A stretch of DNA of 64,000 bases from Eretmocerus hayati (taxonomy: Eukaryota; Arthropoda; Insecta; Hymenoptera; Aphelinidae). The notes under the pieces are model-generated. The model ran no database searches. It was not told the origin of the DNA and worked only from the letters and a program-made list of their open reading frames with translations. Position numbers and translations under genes: made by a program. This document shows positions 1 through 10,065 of the stretch, one piece after another; positions within the stretch are counted from its first letter, which is position 1; each line of letters begins with the position of its first letter. The DNA lies in assembly GCA_029851415.1 (NCBI GenBank), contig CM056742.1, forward strand, positions 88,092,748 through 88,156,747, written 5' to 3'.

Positions 1-52
1 GTGCTCTTCAAAAGTAAGAGCTGTCTTGGATAAAGGAAAAAAAAATTTCCCC

Positions 53-122
53 GTCCGAGATTTGAACCTGCAACCATCGATCGCAAAAATTGACCAACGA
101 CGCTATCCGCTCGACCGCGGAC
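53..122 (-). repeat. tRNA-like fragment, probably SINE-derived
   Basis: Read on the minus strand, this stretch has an A-box-like segment followed by a B-box-like GGTTCAAATCTC, in the spacing of a tRNA gene promoter. Its outer 7-mers (GTCCGCG and CTCGGAC) can pair at six of seven positions. The T-arm stem does not fold well, and a T-run follows. I read it as a tRNA pseudogene or a SINE head rather than a working tRNA. Similar tRNA-like heads followed by T-runs occur at 13796-13880 and in both arms of the foldback at 25271-26420. Confidence 0.4.
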
Positions 123-2744
123 ACGTCGTTCCTAACTGATCAAAAACCTACCTCTTAGCTTGTTGGCCCGAGTTGGGGCTTTTGATAAGCTTGAGTTCAG
201 CTATAGGTATTCAAAAATTGACGTATAAAACCCCGCATTGATAAGCAGATAATACTGCTATCAATGCAATCGGGGATCGTCATGAAATTCGACAAGAGCA
301 CAGTTTTATGGAACGCGTGCAAGCGCATGCAAGTGTGCGCGAGCCGCCGAGCAGCAGCTGACCGAGAGCAGCAGACGATCTCTTCTTCTCCTCTCCTGCG
401 CGCATGCGCTCGGCTGCCTCTCGAAGGATAAGGAGAGACGCGTGGTGGTCGAAAGAAGAAGCTTACGCCGCCTCAATAGTGGACCTTCCCCCACCATGGG
501 AGTTGTAGGACCTGTGTATAAGACCGTGATCTAGTCATTTCGTCCATGTTGTTGATTTTTGTCAGATAGTCCATGTTGAGATAACTTGGAGTGGTTCTCA
601 GTTAGTTGCAACTTGCAATAATTCATAGGAAGTGGCTGTTCGCCGCGCTCTAAACTTGTGTCTCATTGATTTGAAATTTTGCATGGGTTTTGGAACTTCG
701 AGTTGAGCTCAAGAACTTCGGAAAATGGTGAATTGTACTTGTTCACATTTTCATGGTGTTGAGTCATTCATATATAGTCTCATCTTTGGAAACTATTCAT
801 TACATATGACGTACATTATTGGTTAGCAATAATTTTGAATGGAATCGACACTACGCCTAAAAAGTTCTCTTTGGTGCAGATGGAGCCAAAATTATGGGAA
901 TCACTGGTACTTGTTTTGGAAAAGAGAATAATTTAGATCCAAAATATATTTGGCAAACCGACTTCAGTTGGCCTGGTTGGAGGATTTGGAAAGATGCTTA
1001 GCCGTTGCAGACTCTGATATAATTGCCGATGCTTTCCGAACACGTGTGATCGGAACCACGATCATCTAATCAAGGATTTTTGGATCATTGCCTTAGTCCA
1101 TTGACAGTTTCAAATGAGTCTCGCATCGGTAACCACTACTTCGGCAAAAAAATGCATATCAACATCAACATTGGAATCGGATTGGGAACGAGAAGAAGAT
1201 TGAAGATTTTACATCAGTGAATGAACTTGGACTTTGAATTCCGCGTACCTTCTCGACATACACTACACACTTCTCCTCGTTGCGTTACACCCATGAGAAA
1301 TTGTCACGTTTTGGTTTGGTTCCTTTTTTGCGTAAATTGTACGTCGTGGAGCTTTGGTAGAGTGATTGTTATTCTCAAACTAGATTTTGGATTGGATTTT
1401 TCACTATTTAACATCATGTCATTTTTGGAAAATCTAAAATCAATTTTGGAGAGCCCACAACATTTTCATCCCAGTCATTTGGTTTTCATTGCACAGCGTG
1501 GCTGTTAATAGTTGGATTCGTGTCGTTTAGTTGCGTGTTTCGAAGACAATTCTCGATAAAGAGAATCGATTGATCGCATCGATCAATCAAGAAGATGGAT
1601 CAATTCCTGTTTCATTTGGTTCTGTAGAACATTGTCAGGAAATTCGAATTGTAGTAATTGGTTTGTTTATTGTCAGACAAGTTTTGATCACATCTAGTAT
1701 CGATTCAAGTTTCAAGAAATTTTGCCTATGCAATCGACTGAGCAACTTTCGCATTGATTTGCTCATGATACTATTGTGATATTCGGTTTAATTTTAGCGA
1801 CTCTTCGAGTCACCAGTCCTTAGTCATTTTTTGTGTCTAAGACTGTTATACTGATTGTGGGATCGACTTTTCTCGTCATTTTTGAAATTGATGTATTTGC
1901 GACTCATTGGTTTTAGACACGCATTGATTTTCTCCTTGCGATGGAGCTCGTTGACGATTGAGATCTGATGGCTTAACTGCTCATTCCATTTCGGCCTCAA
2001 AACCACAATGATGTCTTAGCTTATAGATCATTTCATTCGATCGTTTGGTATTTTTGCAACGTTCGAGAAATTTAGTTCACGGTTGTAATCCAACATTGTA
2101 CATAACTTTTTTGATTTGATTGAAGCTGCATCCTCATAACCGAGTGATTTGCCACGTTCACATTAATTGGTTTCATTGCATTTGGTTTAGTTTAGTTCAT
2201 CGGTGAAATTTAGCAACTTGCATTCGGTTGGTCGGTATGTGCGAGCAAAGAGGGCGGAACGTTCGGAAATGATTTTTCAACCTCTCGAATGTTCGAAAAA
2301 GCAAATTGCGAGGCACGAGAGCGACGACCCCTTCTGCTCCCGTCGAATCATTTGATATGTAAAATTATGGCCATTGGTGCATTCAAATATGAAATTGGGT
2401 AATGTCGCATCTCGTCACGCACCTTCGCCGTCATTGATCACTCTAAAGTAATCATTCGTCAGTTGACTATGGATCGGCGAGGCAGCAAATTCGGCTGATC
2501 TCGCGCCCGCGATTCGCGCCGCGAGCTCCCGCCTCAGCTACTCTAGCAATTGTTTTCTCCGCGACCTATTCACCCCTCACCTCTCTCCGCGTCTTTACTT
2601 TCTCACACTATTGTTATCACACAAGTTTTGTGATTGGAGTGCTATTTATATTCAATGGAACCGAGTGTACTTATAATTTTATAATGAGCTTCCACTGCCC
2701 CTTCGTTTTAAGCGCCCCATCCCACCTCTGAATCATTTTATTCA
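123..2744. other. Unassigned stretch
   Basis: No ORF here has recognisable protein content; the longest open frames (95 and 82 codons) look random. There are GC-rich patches at about 300-500 and 2260-2600 within otherwise AT-rich DNA. I see no terminal repeats, tail or RNA gene. It could be intergenic DNA or the decayed 5' part of whatever mobile element carried the relic at 2745-3641. Confidence 0.4.
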
Positions 2745-3641
2745 TTGGGCGAGTATCGTTCGAAGAATCATTTTTTCATCTCGCGATCATCATCCAATTC
2801 ATTTGAATTCTCACCTCGTAGAGATATCTACACTAAGATTACTGGTTCCGCCCACGTTCCCAAAAATTTTAGTGGTACTCGTTGGCTAAATGATAATGAT
2901 CCTGCTGCTGAACGAGCAATTTTGATTCAACCTCACATAAAAACTTATGTAGAGACAATGATCAAGCTGTCAGGAAACCCAAAATCCGTAGACCCGATGC
3001 TCAAGAGAGAAAAAGAGCCTAAATGCAAAAGTTATATAACTGAAGAAATCAATTACTGACGAACTTTTGGGGGTCAAACTGGCGTTTTTCCAATCGTTTG
3101 CGCAGGAGATACGTCCATTCTTGATTGAGTTCCAGTCGAATGACCCAAGAGTCAGTTTCCTACATGGAAGCTCGGCGACTTTGTTTGTAGACATTATGAG
3201 ATTGATAGTTCTACCCGAAAAATTGGAAGAATATGAAAACGACATATCGAAAATTGATCTCAATAAAGATGCTAACTTGATAGAACCAGAAGACCTCAAA
3301 TTGCCCATCGCCACAAGAATTGCTCTAAGGAACGTGAAAGGAGTATCTGCGCATGATAAACTCACTCTCAAAACTGCATGCCGCACTATAATGGAAGTCT
3401 TTCTCTTGAAAATGACCGAAAACCACCTCTATCAGAATCACTCGTGAAAGGAGTCTTCTGCCTGAATCCTAGCATCACTGTCAGGAGAGATGAGGCCGAA
3501 GAATATATTGGTTTTGTACTGGGAAGATTTGTCAAGAATGGTGTGATTCGGGCCGTAGACGTTGAGGAAATTGATAAAGAATTTCGAACCATTATTAATC
3601 TTGAATTCGTGCCCGAAAAATGTGAAAAGTTCCGGATGTAA
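2745..3641 (+). pseudogene. Frameshifted relic of an uncharacterised transposon-associated protein
   Basis: Three open segments follow each other in different frames: 2745 to about 3039, 3040 to about 3420, and about 3421 to 3641. Together they read like the C-terminal half of one protein. Recognisable pieces are SGTRWLNDND, then an FFQSFAQEIRPFL/FQSNDPRVSFL block, a KIDLNKDANL block, and LSESLVKGVFCLNP across the last frame change. From memory, this pattern belongs to a common uncharacterised arthropod/cnidarian family found in mobile DNA, with a TRW motif reminiscent of hAT transposases. I cannot name the family with confidence. At least two indels break it, so it cannot make a full protein. 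No zinc finger or catalytic core is visible upstream. Confidence 0.45.
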
Positions 3642-3912
3642 GATTGAGAGTGAATACCAAATTATTCAAATGTAAAAGATCTGTGATTTTAAAAAAATCG
3701 TCAATTACAAGAATGCAGTCACTGGCAAATGACAATTGTCAATGGTTTAATTTTACATCTTACTGTACCATTTCAAGGATGAAATGTATGGCAAGAGAGG
3801 AACTCTTTGAGTTCAAATAATTATGAGTTAATTTCCAATGTGAAAATTCATATGATTATTACCTTCTGATTTATATATAATTGTAAGAGGCTGATATTGG
3901 CCGTAAATATAG

Positions 3913-3948
3913 TAAAATAAAATAAAATAAAATAAAATAAAATAAAAG
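3913..3948. repeat. (AAAAT)n microsatellite
   Basis: About seven copies of AAAAT/AAATA run without interruption. The rest of 3642-4123 has no feature I can name. Confidence 0.9.
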
Positions 3949-4123
3949 TTTCAAAGAAGTGACACCACGTGACTTGATCATTTTTGGATGAAGATTCTGG
4001 CAGATTTAGGATTCCAAAATATCCGAATTTTCCCAGGTTTGTGAAAATTGTTATGATTCCGTCGCACGGAAATGCGTCATTAGAACGAAAGTTTTTGATT
4101 AATAGAGAATGTCTCGTCGAAAA

Positions 4124-4582
4124 CACAGTCCGACATATTTCACCTTTTTTCGTGTGCCATGATGTCTGAAAACGGATTCCGAAGCGTTTTGAGATGCTGA
4201 ATCCAAATCCGTTTTCAGAATTGCTCTATCACGTCACGTTTTTTATTTATTCAATGCCAAAGTTGTAAAAATCGCGAATTAGTCTGTTTTCGCGAACCGC
4301 TTGTTTGAATATCAAAATCTGATCCAAAAATCCAATGGATCCAGCCGATTGTTGGAAAGAAGGTCTTTCCAATGAGCCTACGCAGCAAAAAATACGTCAA
4401 AAAGTTTTTGAAGAATCGTGACAGCAAAAGAGAGTACATCCAAAAAAATGCTGTCGGACTATACCCGCCCACGCCGCTGTTGCAGCATATAGCTGCGGCA
4501 CCACTTCTCCATCCACGCCAGCGGTCTATGCATCTGCCTTGAGCTGCTGGGACTCGGGGCCCCGCCCCAACTCTTCATCGCA
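4124..4582 (+). repeat. Left terminal inverted repeat
   Basis: This arm matches the reverse complement of 7705-8152 along its whole length with scattered substitutions and small indels. It includes an AAAACGGATTCCG block, a TATCACGTCACG block and a GC-rich inner end with a CCCCGCCCC run. The outer tip is CACAGTCCGACA. Subterminal length is far beyond what transposase binding alone needs. Confidence 0.85.
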
Positions 4583-5111
4583 CGTGTCTTTGTCGCGCTT
4601 ACCTGAGTAATGAGATCAGACCGAGTTAAATTAATCTTCTCTTGCTACTGGCCAATTCTTCTCGGGAAAAGCTGATCTCGCTATTGCAGTGATGAAGTCG
4701 TTTACTCGAGCCTAGAGCTGTGCCATAAATCTCTTGTTCACAAGTTACACGTAAACGGTATCTAGCTCGGTATTTTGCCATGAGGACCATGGGCCGAGGT
4801 ATAATTATATCACACCGAGTATCGAAGTGTTGTTAGCTGAAATTTATGGTTGAAAATCTACTTTACAACGCTGTGCATGCGCTCTTGAGTTCGAATGAAG
4901 AGGTGCACGAGTTGCTGGTGAATTTGTTATGAATCAAAGATTGGGTAGCTCTAGGAATCAATAAAACCCGGTCCTTCCCTGAAGACCGCCTAGAAACAAC
5001 CTGACTCAGCTTTTGCCAGTCGCAAATTTATGTATTTATTAGGAGCCCACTGCAGAATTACCATCACCCCCTCTCTCTGAAATTTCCTCGCCCTACTCAG
5101 ACTCTGAGCAG

Positions 5112-6917
5112 ATGAAACTGACGATGCTTCGCGCTCTGGCAGCTCAGTTGCAATTTTGCATTCATCTAGACGAGTTGCGAATTTACTCCTCGGCTCATTT
5201 ATTGTGCATGAAAATGCCTAAATTTTGTTGTCGCACGGATCGCAGTCGATTTTGCTATGTTTGCGGTGCATTAACTTTCAAACAGAACATTCGCAATATG
5301 ACTGACAGTTTCATTTCGTTATATCACGCGTATTTCAAGAGAGACGTGCGTGATTTGAATGAAACTTACGTTCCTAATTGCGTATGTAAATCGTGCTACT
5401 CTACCCTTCAACTGTGGAGTGATGGTAAGAGGAAATCAATGCCATTTGGCACTCCAATGATCTGGTCCAAACCAACAGATCATTCGAAAGATTGTTACTT
5501 CTGTCTCTGCCCTACCGAAGGATTCAATCGAAAGAACCGGAAGAAAATTGAGTATCCTGATAGCACAAGTTCACGGAGACCACAGCCTCACAGCCCTGAT
5601 GTGCCTGTGCCACCCGCACCTTGGAATCGTCAAGAAGTCTCATGTGAGGATCGAGACTCTGGCAATGACACTATGGATGTATTCGATATACCCCCGGATT
5701 TTTCCGAAGATACCTCTGCAAATCTTAGACTGTTTGATCAGCCAAATTTGAATGATACAGTCCGTGATTTGGGCTTGACGAAAGAAAAATCTCAGTTGTT
5801 CGGTTCAAGATTGCAAGAAATGGGCTTGTTATCGCCGGGTACCTCTTTTTCGCGGTTTCGCCATCGCGAGAAAGAGTTTGCTCCATTTTTTACAAAGCAA
5901 AACTCTTTATCTTACTGCCGAGATATTCGAGGCTTGATGACTGCTCTTGGGCTAGACAACTATAGTGGAGATGACTGGAGACTCTTCGTAGATTCGTCGA
6001 CTCACAGCTTGAAGGCTGTTCTACTGCACAATGGCAATCATTACGCCTCTGTGCCTGTTGCATACTCGACAAAAATGAAAGAGACGTATGATAACATGGA
6101 ATTTCTTCTGAAATGCTTAAAATATTCTGAGCATAACTGGGATGTTTGTGGTGATTTCAAGATGTTGAGTATTCTACTTGGACAACAAGGAGGAAATACG
6201 AAAAATCCTTGCTTCATCTGTAAATGGGACAGTAGAGCTGTCTCTCTGCACTGGAAAAAACATGATTGGGAGAGGAGGGAGAATTTGAATGTTGGCGAAC
6301 ACAATATCATTCATAAAAATTTAGTGAGCCCATCAAAGGTTCTTTTGCCCCCTTTGCACATAAAGTTAGGGCTGATGAAACAATTTACAAAAGCCTTGAA
6401 TAAGGACGGCGAATGCTTCAAATATCTCTCACAAAAATTCCCTCAGATAAGCGAGGCTAAGCTGAAAGAGGGAATTTTTGTGGGGCCTCAGATAAGGAAA
6501 TGGCTTGATGATGACAAATTTGAGAGAACAATGATTAAAGAAGAGAATTTAGCTTGGATTGCGTTCAAAGAGGTCGTTCGTGGATTTCTTGGCAACAACA
6601 AGGCAGACAACTACAAGGTTTTGGTGAGGAGGATGCTCACTCAATTCCAGAGAATGGGCTGCAGGATGAGTACAAAACTGCATTACTTGGATAAACATCT
6701 TGATTTTTTCCCCGAAGGGAGTCTAGGACGTGTTAGTGAAGAGCAAGGAGAACGGTTCCATCAAGACATAAAGGAGATGGAGTCGCGATACGAAGGTCGC
6801 TGTGCTGAGACAATGCTGGCAGATTACTGTTGGTGTCTGAAGAGGGATAATCCAGGAGCCATCCACAAGAGGAAGTCAGCCAAACGTAGTTTCCAAGCTA
6901 TGGTCGATGACTCCTGA
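5112..6917 (+). CDS. Probable transposase with N-terminal Cys clusters, DDE and C/D(2)H motifs
   Basis: This is a 601-residue intact ORF and the only gene in the transposon at 4124-8152. The N-terminus has Cys pairs C48-x2-C51, C90/C92-x2-C95 and C128/C131, suggesting a zinc-binding DNA-recognition region resembling a ZAD finger. Residues about 280-560 look like an RNase H-fold transposase core: D294 in LFVDSS, D348 in CGDFK, C367-x2-C370, H416 in PPLHIKLG, and an acidic helix at 543-552 (EEQGERFHQD) that can supply the catalytic Glu. The C-x2-C and His between the second Asp and the Glu match the C/D(2)H signature of several eukaryotic superfamilies. I recall many arthropod and Hydra proteins with the PPLHIK and GERFHQD blocks but no assigned function. 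The true start may be M35 (5214) or lie in an upstream exon, because residues 1-34 look non-conserved. Confidence 0.75.
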   Translation: MKLTMLRALAAQLQFCIHLDELRIYSSAHLLCMKMPKFCCRTDRSRFCYVCGALTFKQNIRNMTDSFISLYHAYFKRDVRDLNETYVPNCVCKSCYSTLQLWSDGKRKSMPFGTPMIWSKPTDHSKDCYFCLCPTEGFNRKNRKKIEYPDSTSSRRPQPHSPDVPVPPAPWNRQEVSCEDRDSGNDTMDVFDIPPDFSEDTSANLRLFDQPNLNDTVRDLGLTKEKSQLFGSRLQEMGLLSPGTSFSRFRHREKEFAPFFTKQNSLSYCRDIRGLMTALGLDNYSGDDWRLFVDSSTHSLKAVLLHNGNHYASVPVAYSTKMKETYDNMEFLLKCLKYSEHNWDVCGDFKMLSILLGQQGGNTKNPCFICKWDSRAVSLHWKKHDWERRENLNVGEHNIIHKNLVSPSKVLLPPLHIKLGLMKQFTKALNKDGECFKYLSQKFPQISEAKLKEGIFVGPQIRKWLDDDKFERTMIKEENLAWIAFKEVVRGFLGNNKADNYKVLVRRMLTQFQRMGCRMSTKLHYLDKHLDFFPEGSLGRVSEEQGERFHQDIKEMESRYEGRCAETMLADYCWCLKRDNPGAIHKRKSAKRSFQAMVDDS

Positions 6918-7124
6918 ATTGATACGGGTGCAGCAACTCATGCTATAAGTCCTTCGATTTACAATACGGCCCTTTTCAGGGCCACCAAAATGGTTGAAAC
7001 GTTGAAAAAAAAACTATTCGTTTCCTGAGATTGTGGTTTTAACAATCTAGACTGAATATACGAGAAAGAATATATCCATCCACATCCTTGTCCTGACCCC
7101 TCACTTTAAGGACATGTGAAAGTC

Positions 7125-7507
7125 AACTTTTACCGACACTTCAAATCCTTACTTATTTAATTATTTCCCCAAAATCTACGAGATATATCACAGAAGTGCT
7201 TCCAAGAAGCCCTGCTACAGCTTCAGATCTATCAGTTAAGAAAAGAAACGAGTGAATTGAGTGAATATAGCCTCCACAATCAACTTTTGAAGATTACAAT
7301 TGAATTGAGAAATCTGCACTTTACCGACACTCCAAATCGCTACTTCTTTAATTTTTCCCACGTAATCTAAAAGATAAATAAAAAAAGTGCTCCCAAGAAG
7401 CCCTGCTAAGTCTTCAGATCTATCGTTAAAAAAAAGAATCGAGTGGATTGAGTGAATATTGCCCCCACAATCAACTTTTGAAGATCACAATTGAACAAAT
7501 TCGACTT
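7125..7507 (+). repeat. Two-copy tandem repeat (~192 bp unit)
   Basis: The unit starting CTTTACCGACACT at about 7127 recurs at about 7319 with the same order of sub-blocks: CCAAGAAGCCCTGCTA, CTTCAGATCTATC and CAATCAACTTTTGAAGAT. It lies between the transposase stop and the right inverted repeat, so it is a subterminal repeat of the transposon. Confidence 0.85.
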
Positions 7508-7704
7508 TGACATCCCCTTAACCAAAGCATCACTTGTTAAACTGCTCATTATAATCTTGCTTGGCGGGATACCATGGAATTATTCTGCATCTCACTCTCC
7601 GAACATATCAATGCTCAGGAGAATATTTATCTACTTTCTTCCTTTTGCAACTCAATACTTGGGATAATTCTGATCCAGACAATAGAAAAAATGACAATCA
7701 TTCA

Positions 7705-8152
7705 TGCCGTGAAAAGCTGGGGCGGGGCCTGCACTTTCAGCAGCTCAAGGCAGATGGCATGGGCCGCTCGCGTGGAGGGAGAAGCAGTGCCGCAGCTATA
7801 TGCTGCAACAGCGGCGTGGGCGGGTATAGTCCGACAGCACTCTTTCGGATATATTTTTTTTGCTGTCGCGATTGTTCAGAAACTTTTTGACGGACTTTCT
7901 ACTGCGTAGGCTCATTGGAGAGATCTTTTTTTCGACAGTCGGCTGGACCCATTGGATTTTTGGATCAGATTTTGATATTCAAACAAGCGGTTCTAAAAAA
8001 CAGTCAAATTCGCGTTTTTTACAACTTTGGCATTGAATAAATAAAAAACGTGACGTGATAGAGCAATCCTGAAAACGGATTCGGATTCAGCAGTTCAAAA
8101 CGCTTCGGAATCCGTTTTCGGAGTTCATGGCACATTTTGATGTCGGACTGTG
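7705..8152 (-). repeat. Right terminal inverted repeat
   Basis: Reverse complement of the left arm (4124-4582). It ends with TGTCGGACTGTG followed by AAA, mirroring AAA-CACAGTCCGACA on the left. Confidence 0.85.
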
Positions 8153-8974
8153 AAATCAAAAGGAACAATCTTAGATCGCCCAAAAAGTCATATGTGACGC
8201 TATACATGCAATGCGAGTACCTATATGTGAATTTTTTATGAGCAAGAAGATGATCCAAAAAGGTGAATTGTCCTCGTCTCTTCACAAGAAAGCCCTAGCG
8301 CAAGATAAAGAAACGAGAGGAAAACAGAGATAGAAAACAAAGCGAAAAAGAGAAAGGTCATAGAAGCACAGTTATTGGGAGATGAGAGGCAGGGCTGTTT
8401 AAAGAAAGCGCGCATTTTGCATGAAAAGACTCAAGAACTCAAGAGATCTTATCAGATTGATGTATGACTCCACTATGCTACTCCAGAATTTTTCTATCCT
8501 GGCTGATGCAAACAATTATATTTTGTGATGGATAAAGGTTTTGGTTGAGATACATATTTTTCCTTGACCCGGAAAGTATCCTGGAGATTTGATTTTGTAC
8601 ATCCTGGAAAACCGAGTATTATCAGGGAATTCTTCTTGAGAACATCAGTGGACACCCTGACCGGGTCAACGGAGTGATGCACCCTCGAAAACCTAGTCTC
8701 GGCGTGACTTGTTCCCATTGGGTCAAGCCTGAATCATGAATGGGACAGGTTTTCTGAAAGGACCCTCGGCCCTGACCGGTCTAAACGTTCACAGCGAGGG
8801 CCGTGAACGTCAACAAGTCGGTAATCCGCCAGGACGCAATGACGGAGCTTATCTCTGTCGACAGGCTTGAAGTCGATAGTGGGTTGAGACGAAAGTCAGG
8901 CACTTCCACTTGAATCACGAATGCAATCTCTCTCCCTGTTTGTTGTACTCACTCTGTCTCTACCTCATCCATTA
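8153..8974. other. Unassigned stretch
   Basis: Short open frames only, none with recognisable protein motifs. A purine-rich patch lies at about 8290-8370. I see no inverted ends or tail. Confidence 0.4.
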
Positions 8975-10065
8975 TTCCATAATTTGCCGCGCCACGGCCA
9001 CCAGAGGGCGATGATGGCTTTCCAGGCAGTTTGAAAGCCAATGAGAATTATCACTGCCGACCAATCAGAGAGCTTCATTTATTGAAGAAGAAGAGCTTTT
9101 GCCGGCAGGATGCCGGCCATTGTGACACTTGTTAGATAGTCTTTGATATAGTCGCACGTGCGAGCGGCCGCAAGCCGTGGCAGTCGCCACGCGGCCAGGG
9201 TCTCTCTGCCCGGAGGGCAGAGGTCCTGAAAAGTACTTTTGCCCAGGGTAATTTTGCAAGGACAATTTTGGAAATCTTTAAGGATGCCGAACATGAACGG
9301 TGAGTGGTTTTGATCTTTTCAATAAGTGAGTGAATCCCCTCGCGCGTACCTTGAGAGCCTCGTGCGCGCGTATGCCATCGTCGGGCTTTGCCAGACCGAA
9401 CTCCTGGGGAGGCCGACGGTGCTGGAGTGCACCCTGACAATTTGCCGAGACTCCAGCACACCCCAACAGTCGCGGGCGTGTCGTGATCACCCAAATCAGG
9501 AGTGTGGAATTCGTGCGTGGGCAGATAGCCATTTTTTCCTCGCGTCCGCCGCGGAGTAGCCATTTTGAGAGTGCTTCGGAGCAGCGTGCTTTTCCCAATT
9601 CTGGAGTCGAATTATTGCCGAGACAGTGTGCCAGACAGTGTAGTGTTTTTCTCCATTGTAATTCACAGGGATAATTAGGAGACGATCATTGAATATTTAT
9701 CGATTATTGATACATTGCCAGTCTGAGATGGTCGAGTCTTTACGATATGTATAATTTCATGTATCGCCGCGAACGTTGTAGAATATGTGCCGAGGTCGTT
9801 CTATTATAAATTTCGATTTGATTATTTCGTATTTGCGTTCCCTCCCCTTTTCTTGTCCCTTTAGGTGAAATTACGGTAGGTGAACGAGAGTTGCAGAGAG
9901 CAGAGTTCTTGAGATATCGAAGTCGTGTCTCCATAGCGCGAGAGAATTTGCGTCCAGGGTATAAGTCCGTCTAAAAATAAATGAGTGTGATAGGTCATTC
10001 CATTTGCCACGTCACATCTGGATCCATTCTCCCAGAATGGTTCATTTCATATTGCATCTACTCTG
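8975..10065 (+). repeat. Dispersed repeat, copy 1 (pairs with 26575-27895)
   Basis: This stretch matches 26575-27895 in the same orientation and block order. Shared blocks include CCAATCAGAG/CGAATCAGAG, GGCCGGCCATT-like sequence, AGTGAATCC, CGAACTCCTGG-like sequence, ATGTATCGCCGCG, GCGTTCCCTCCCC, an ACGGTRRGTGAACGAG block, and GCCACGTCACA. Both copies keep splice-like signals: GGTGAGT near 9299, a pyrimidine tract ending in TTTAG near 9864, then GTAGGTGAACG a dozen bases on. It could be the 5' region or LTR-like part of an unidentified mobile element. I see no coding region in it. Confidence 0.65.

Larger units (their letters stand above)
4124..8152 (+). mobile_element. DNA transposon with ~450-bp terminal inverted repeats and an intact ORF
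   Basis: Long inverted repeats (4124-4582 and 7705-8152) flank one 601-codon ORF. The element begins CACAGTCCGACA and ends with its complement TGTCGGACTGTG. The three bases before it (4121-4123) and after it (8153-8155) are both AAA, which could be a 3-bp target duplication but lies in an A-run. CAC-type ends with a 2-4-bp duplication fit the CMC (CACTA/Mirage/Chapaev) group of cut-and-paste transposons; that placement is an inference. The ORF has no stop or frameshift and the arms match closely by eye, so the insertion is probably fairly young. Confidence 0.8.

Noticed and set aside
5890..6310. Minus-strand ORFs inside the transposase gene
   Set aside because: Shadows of the intact plus-strand ORF with no independent support.
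9065..9674. Cluster of overlapping ORFs on both strands at 9.0-9.7 kb
   Set aside because: They arise from a GC-rich part of the dispersed repeat; none has motifs and copy 2 does not keep the frames.
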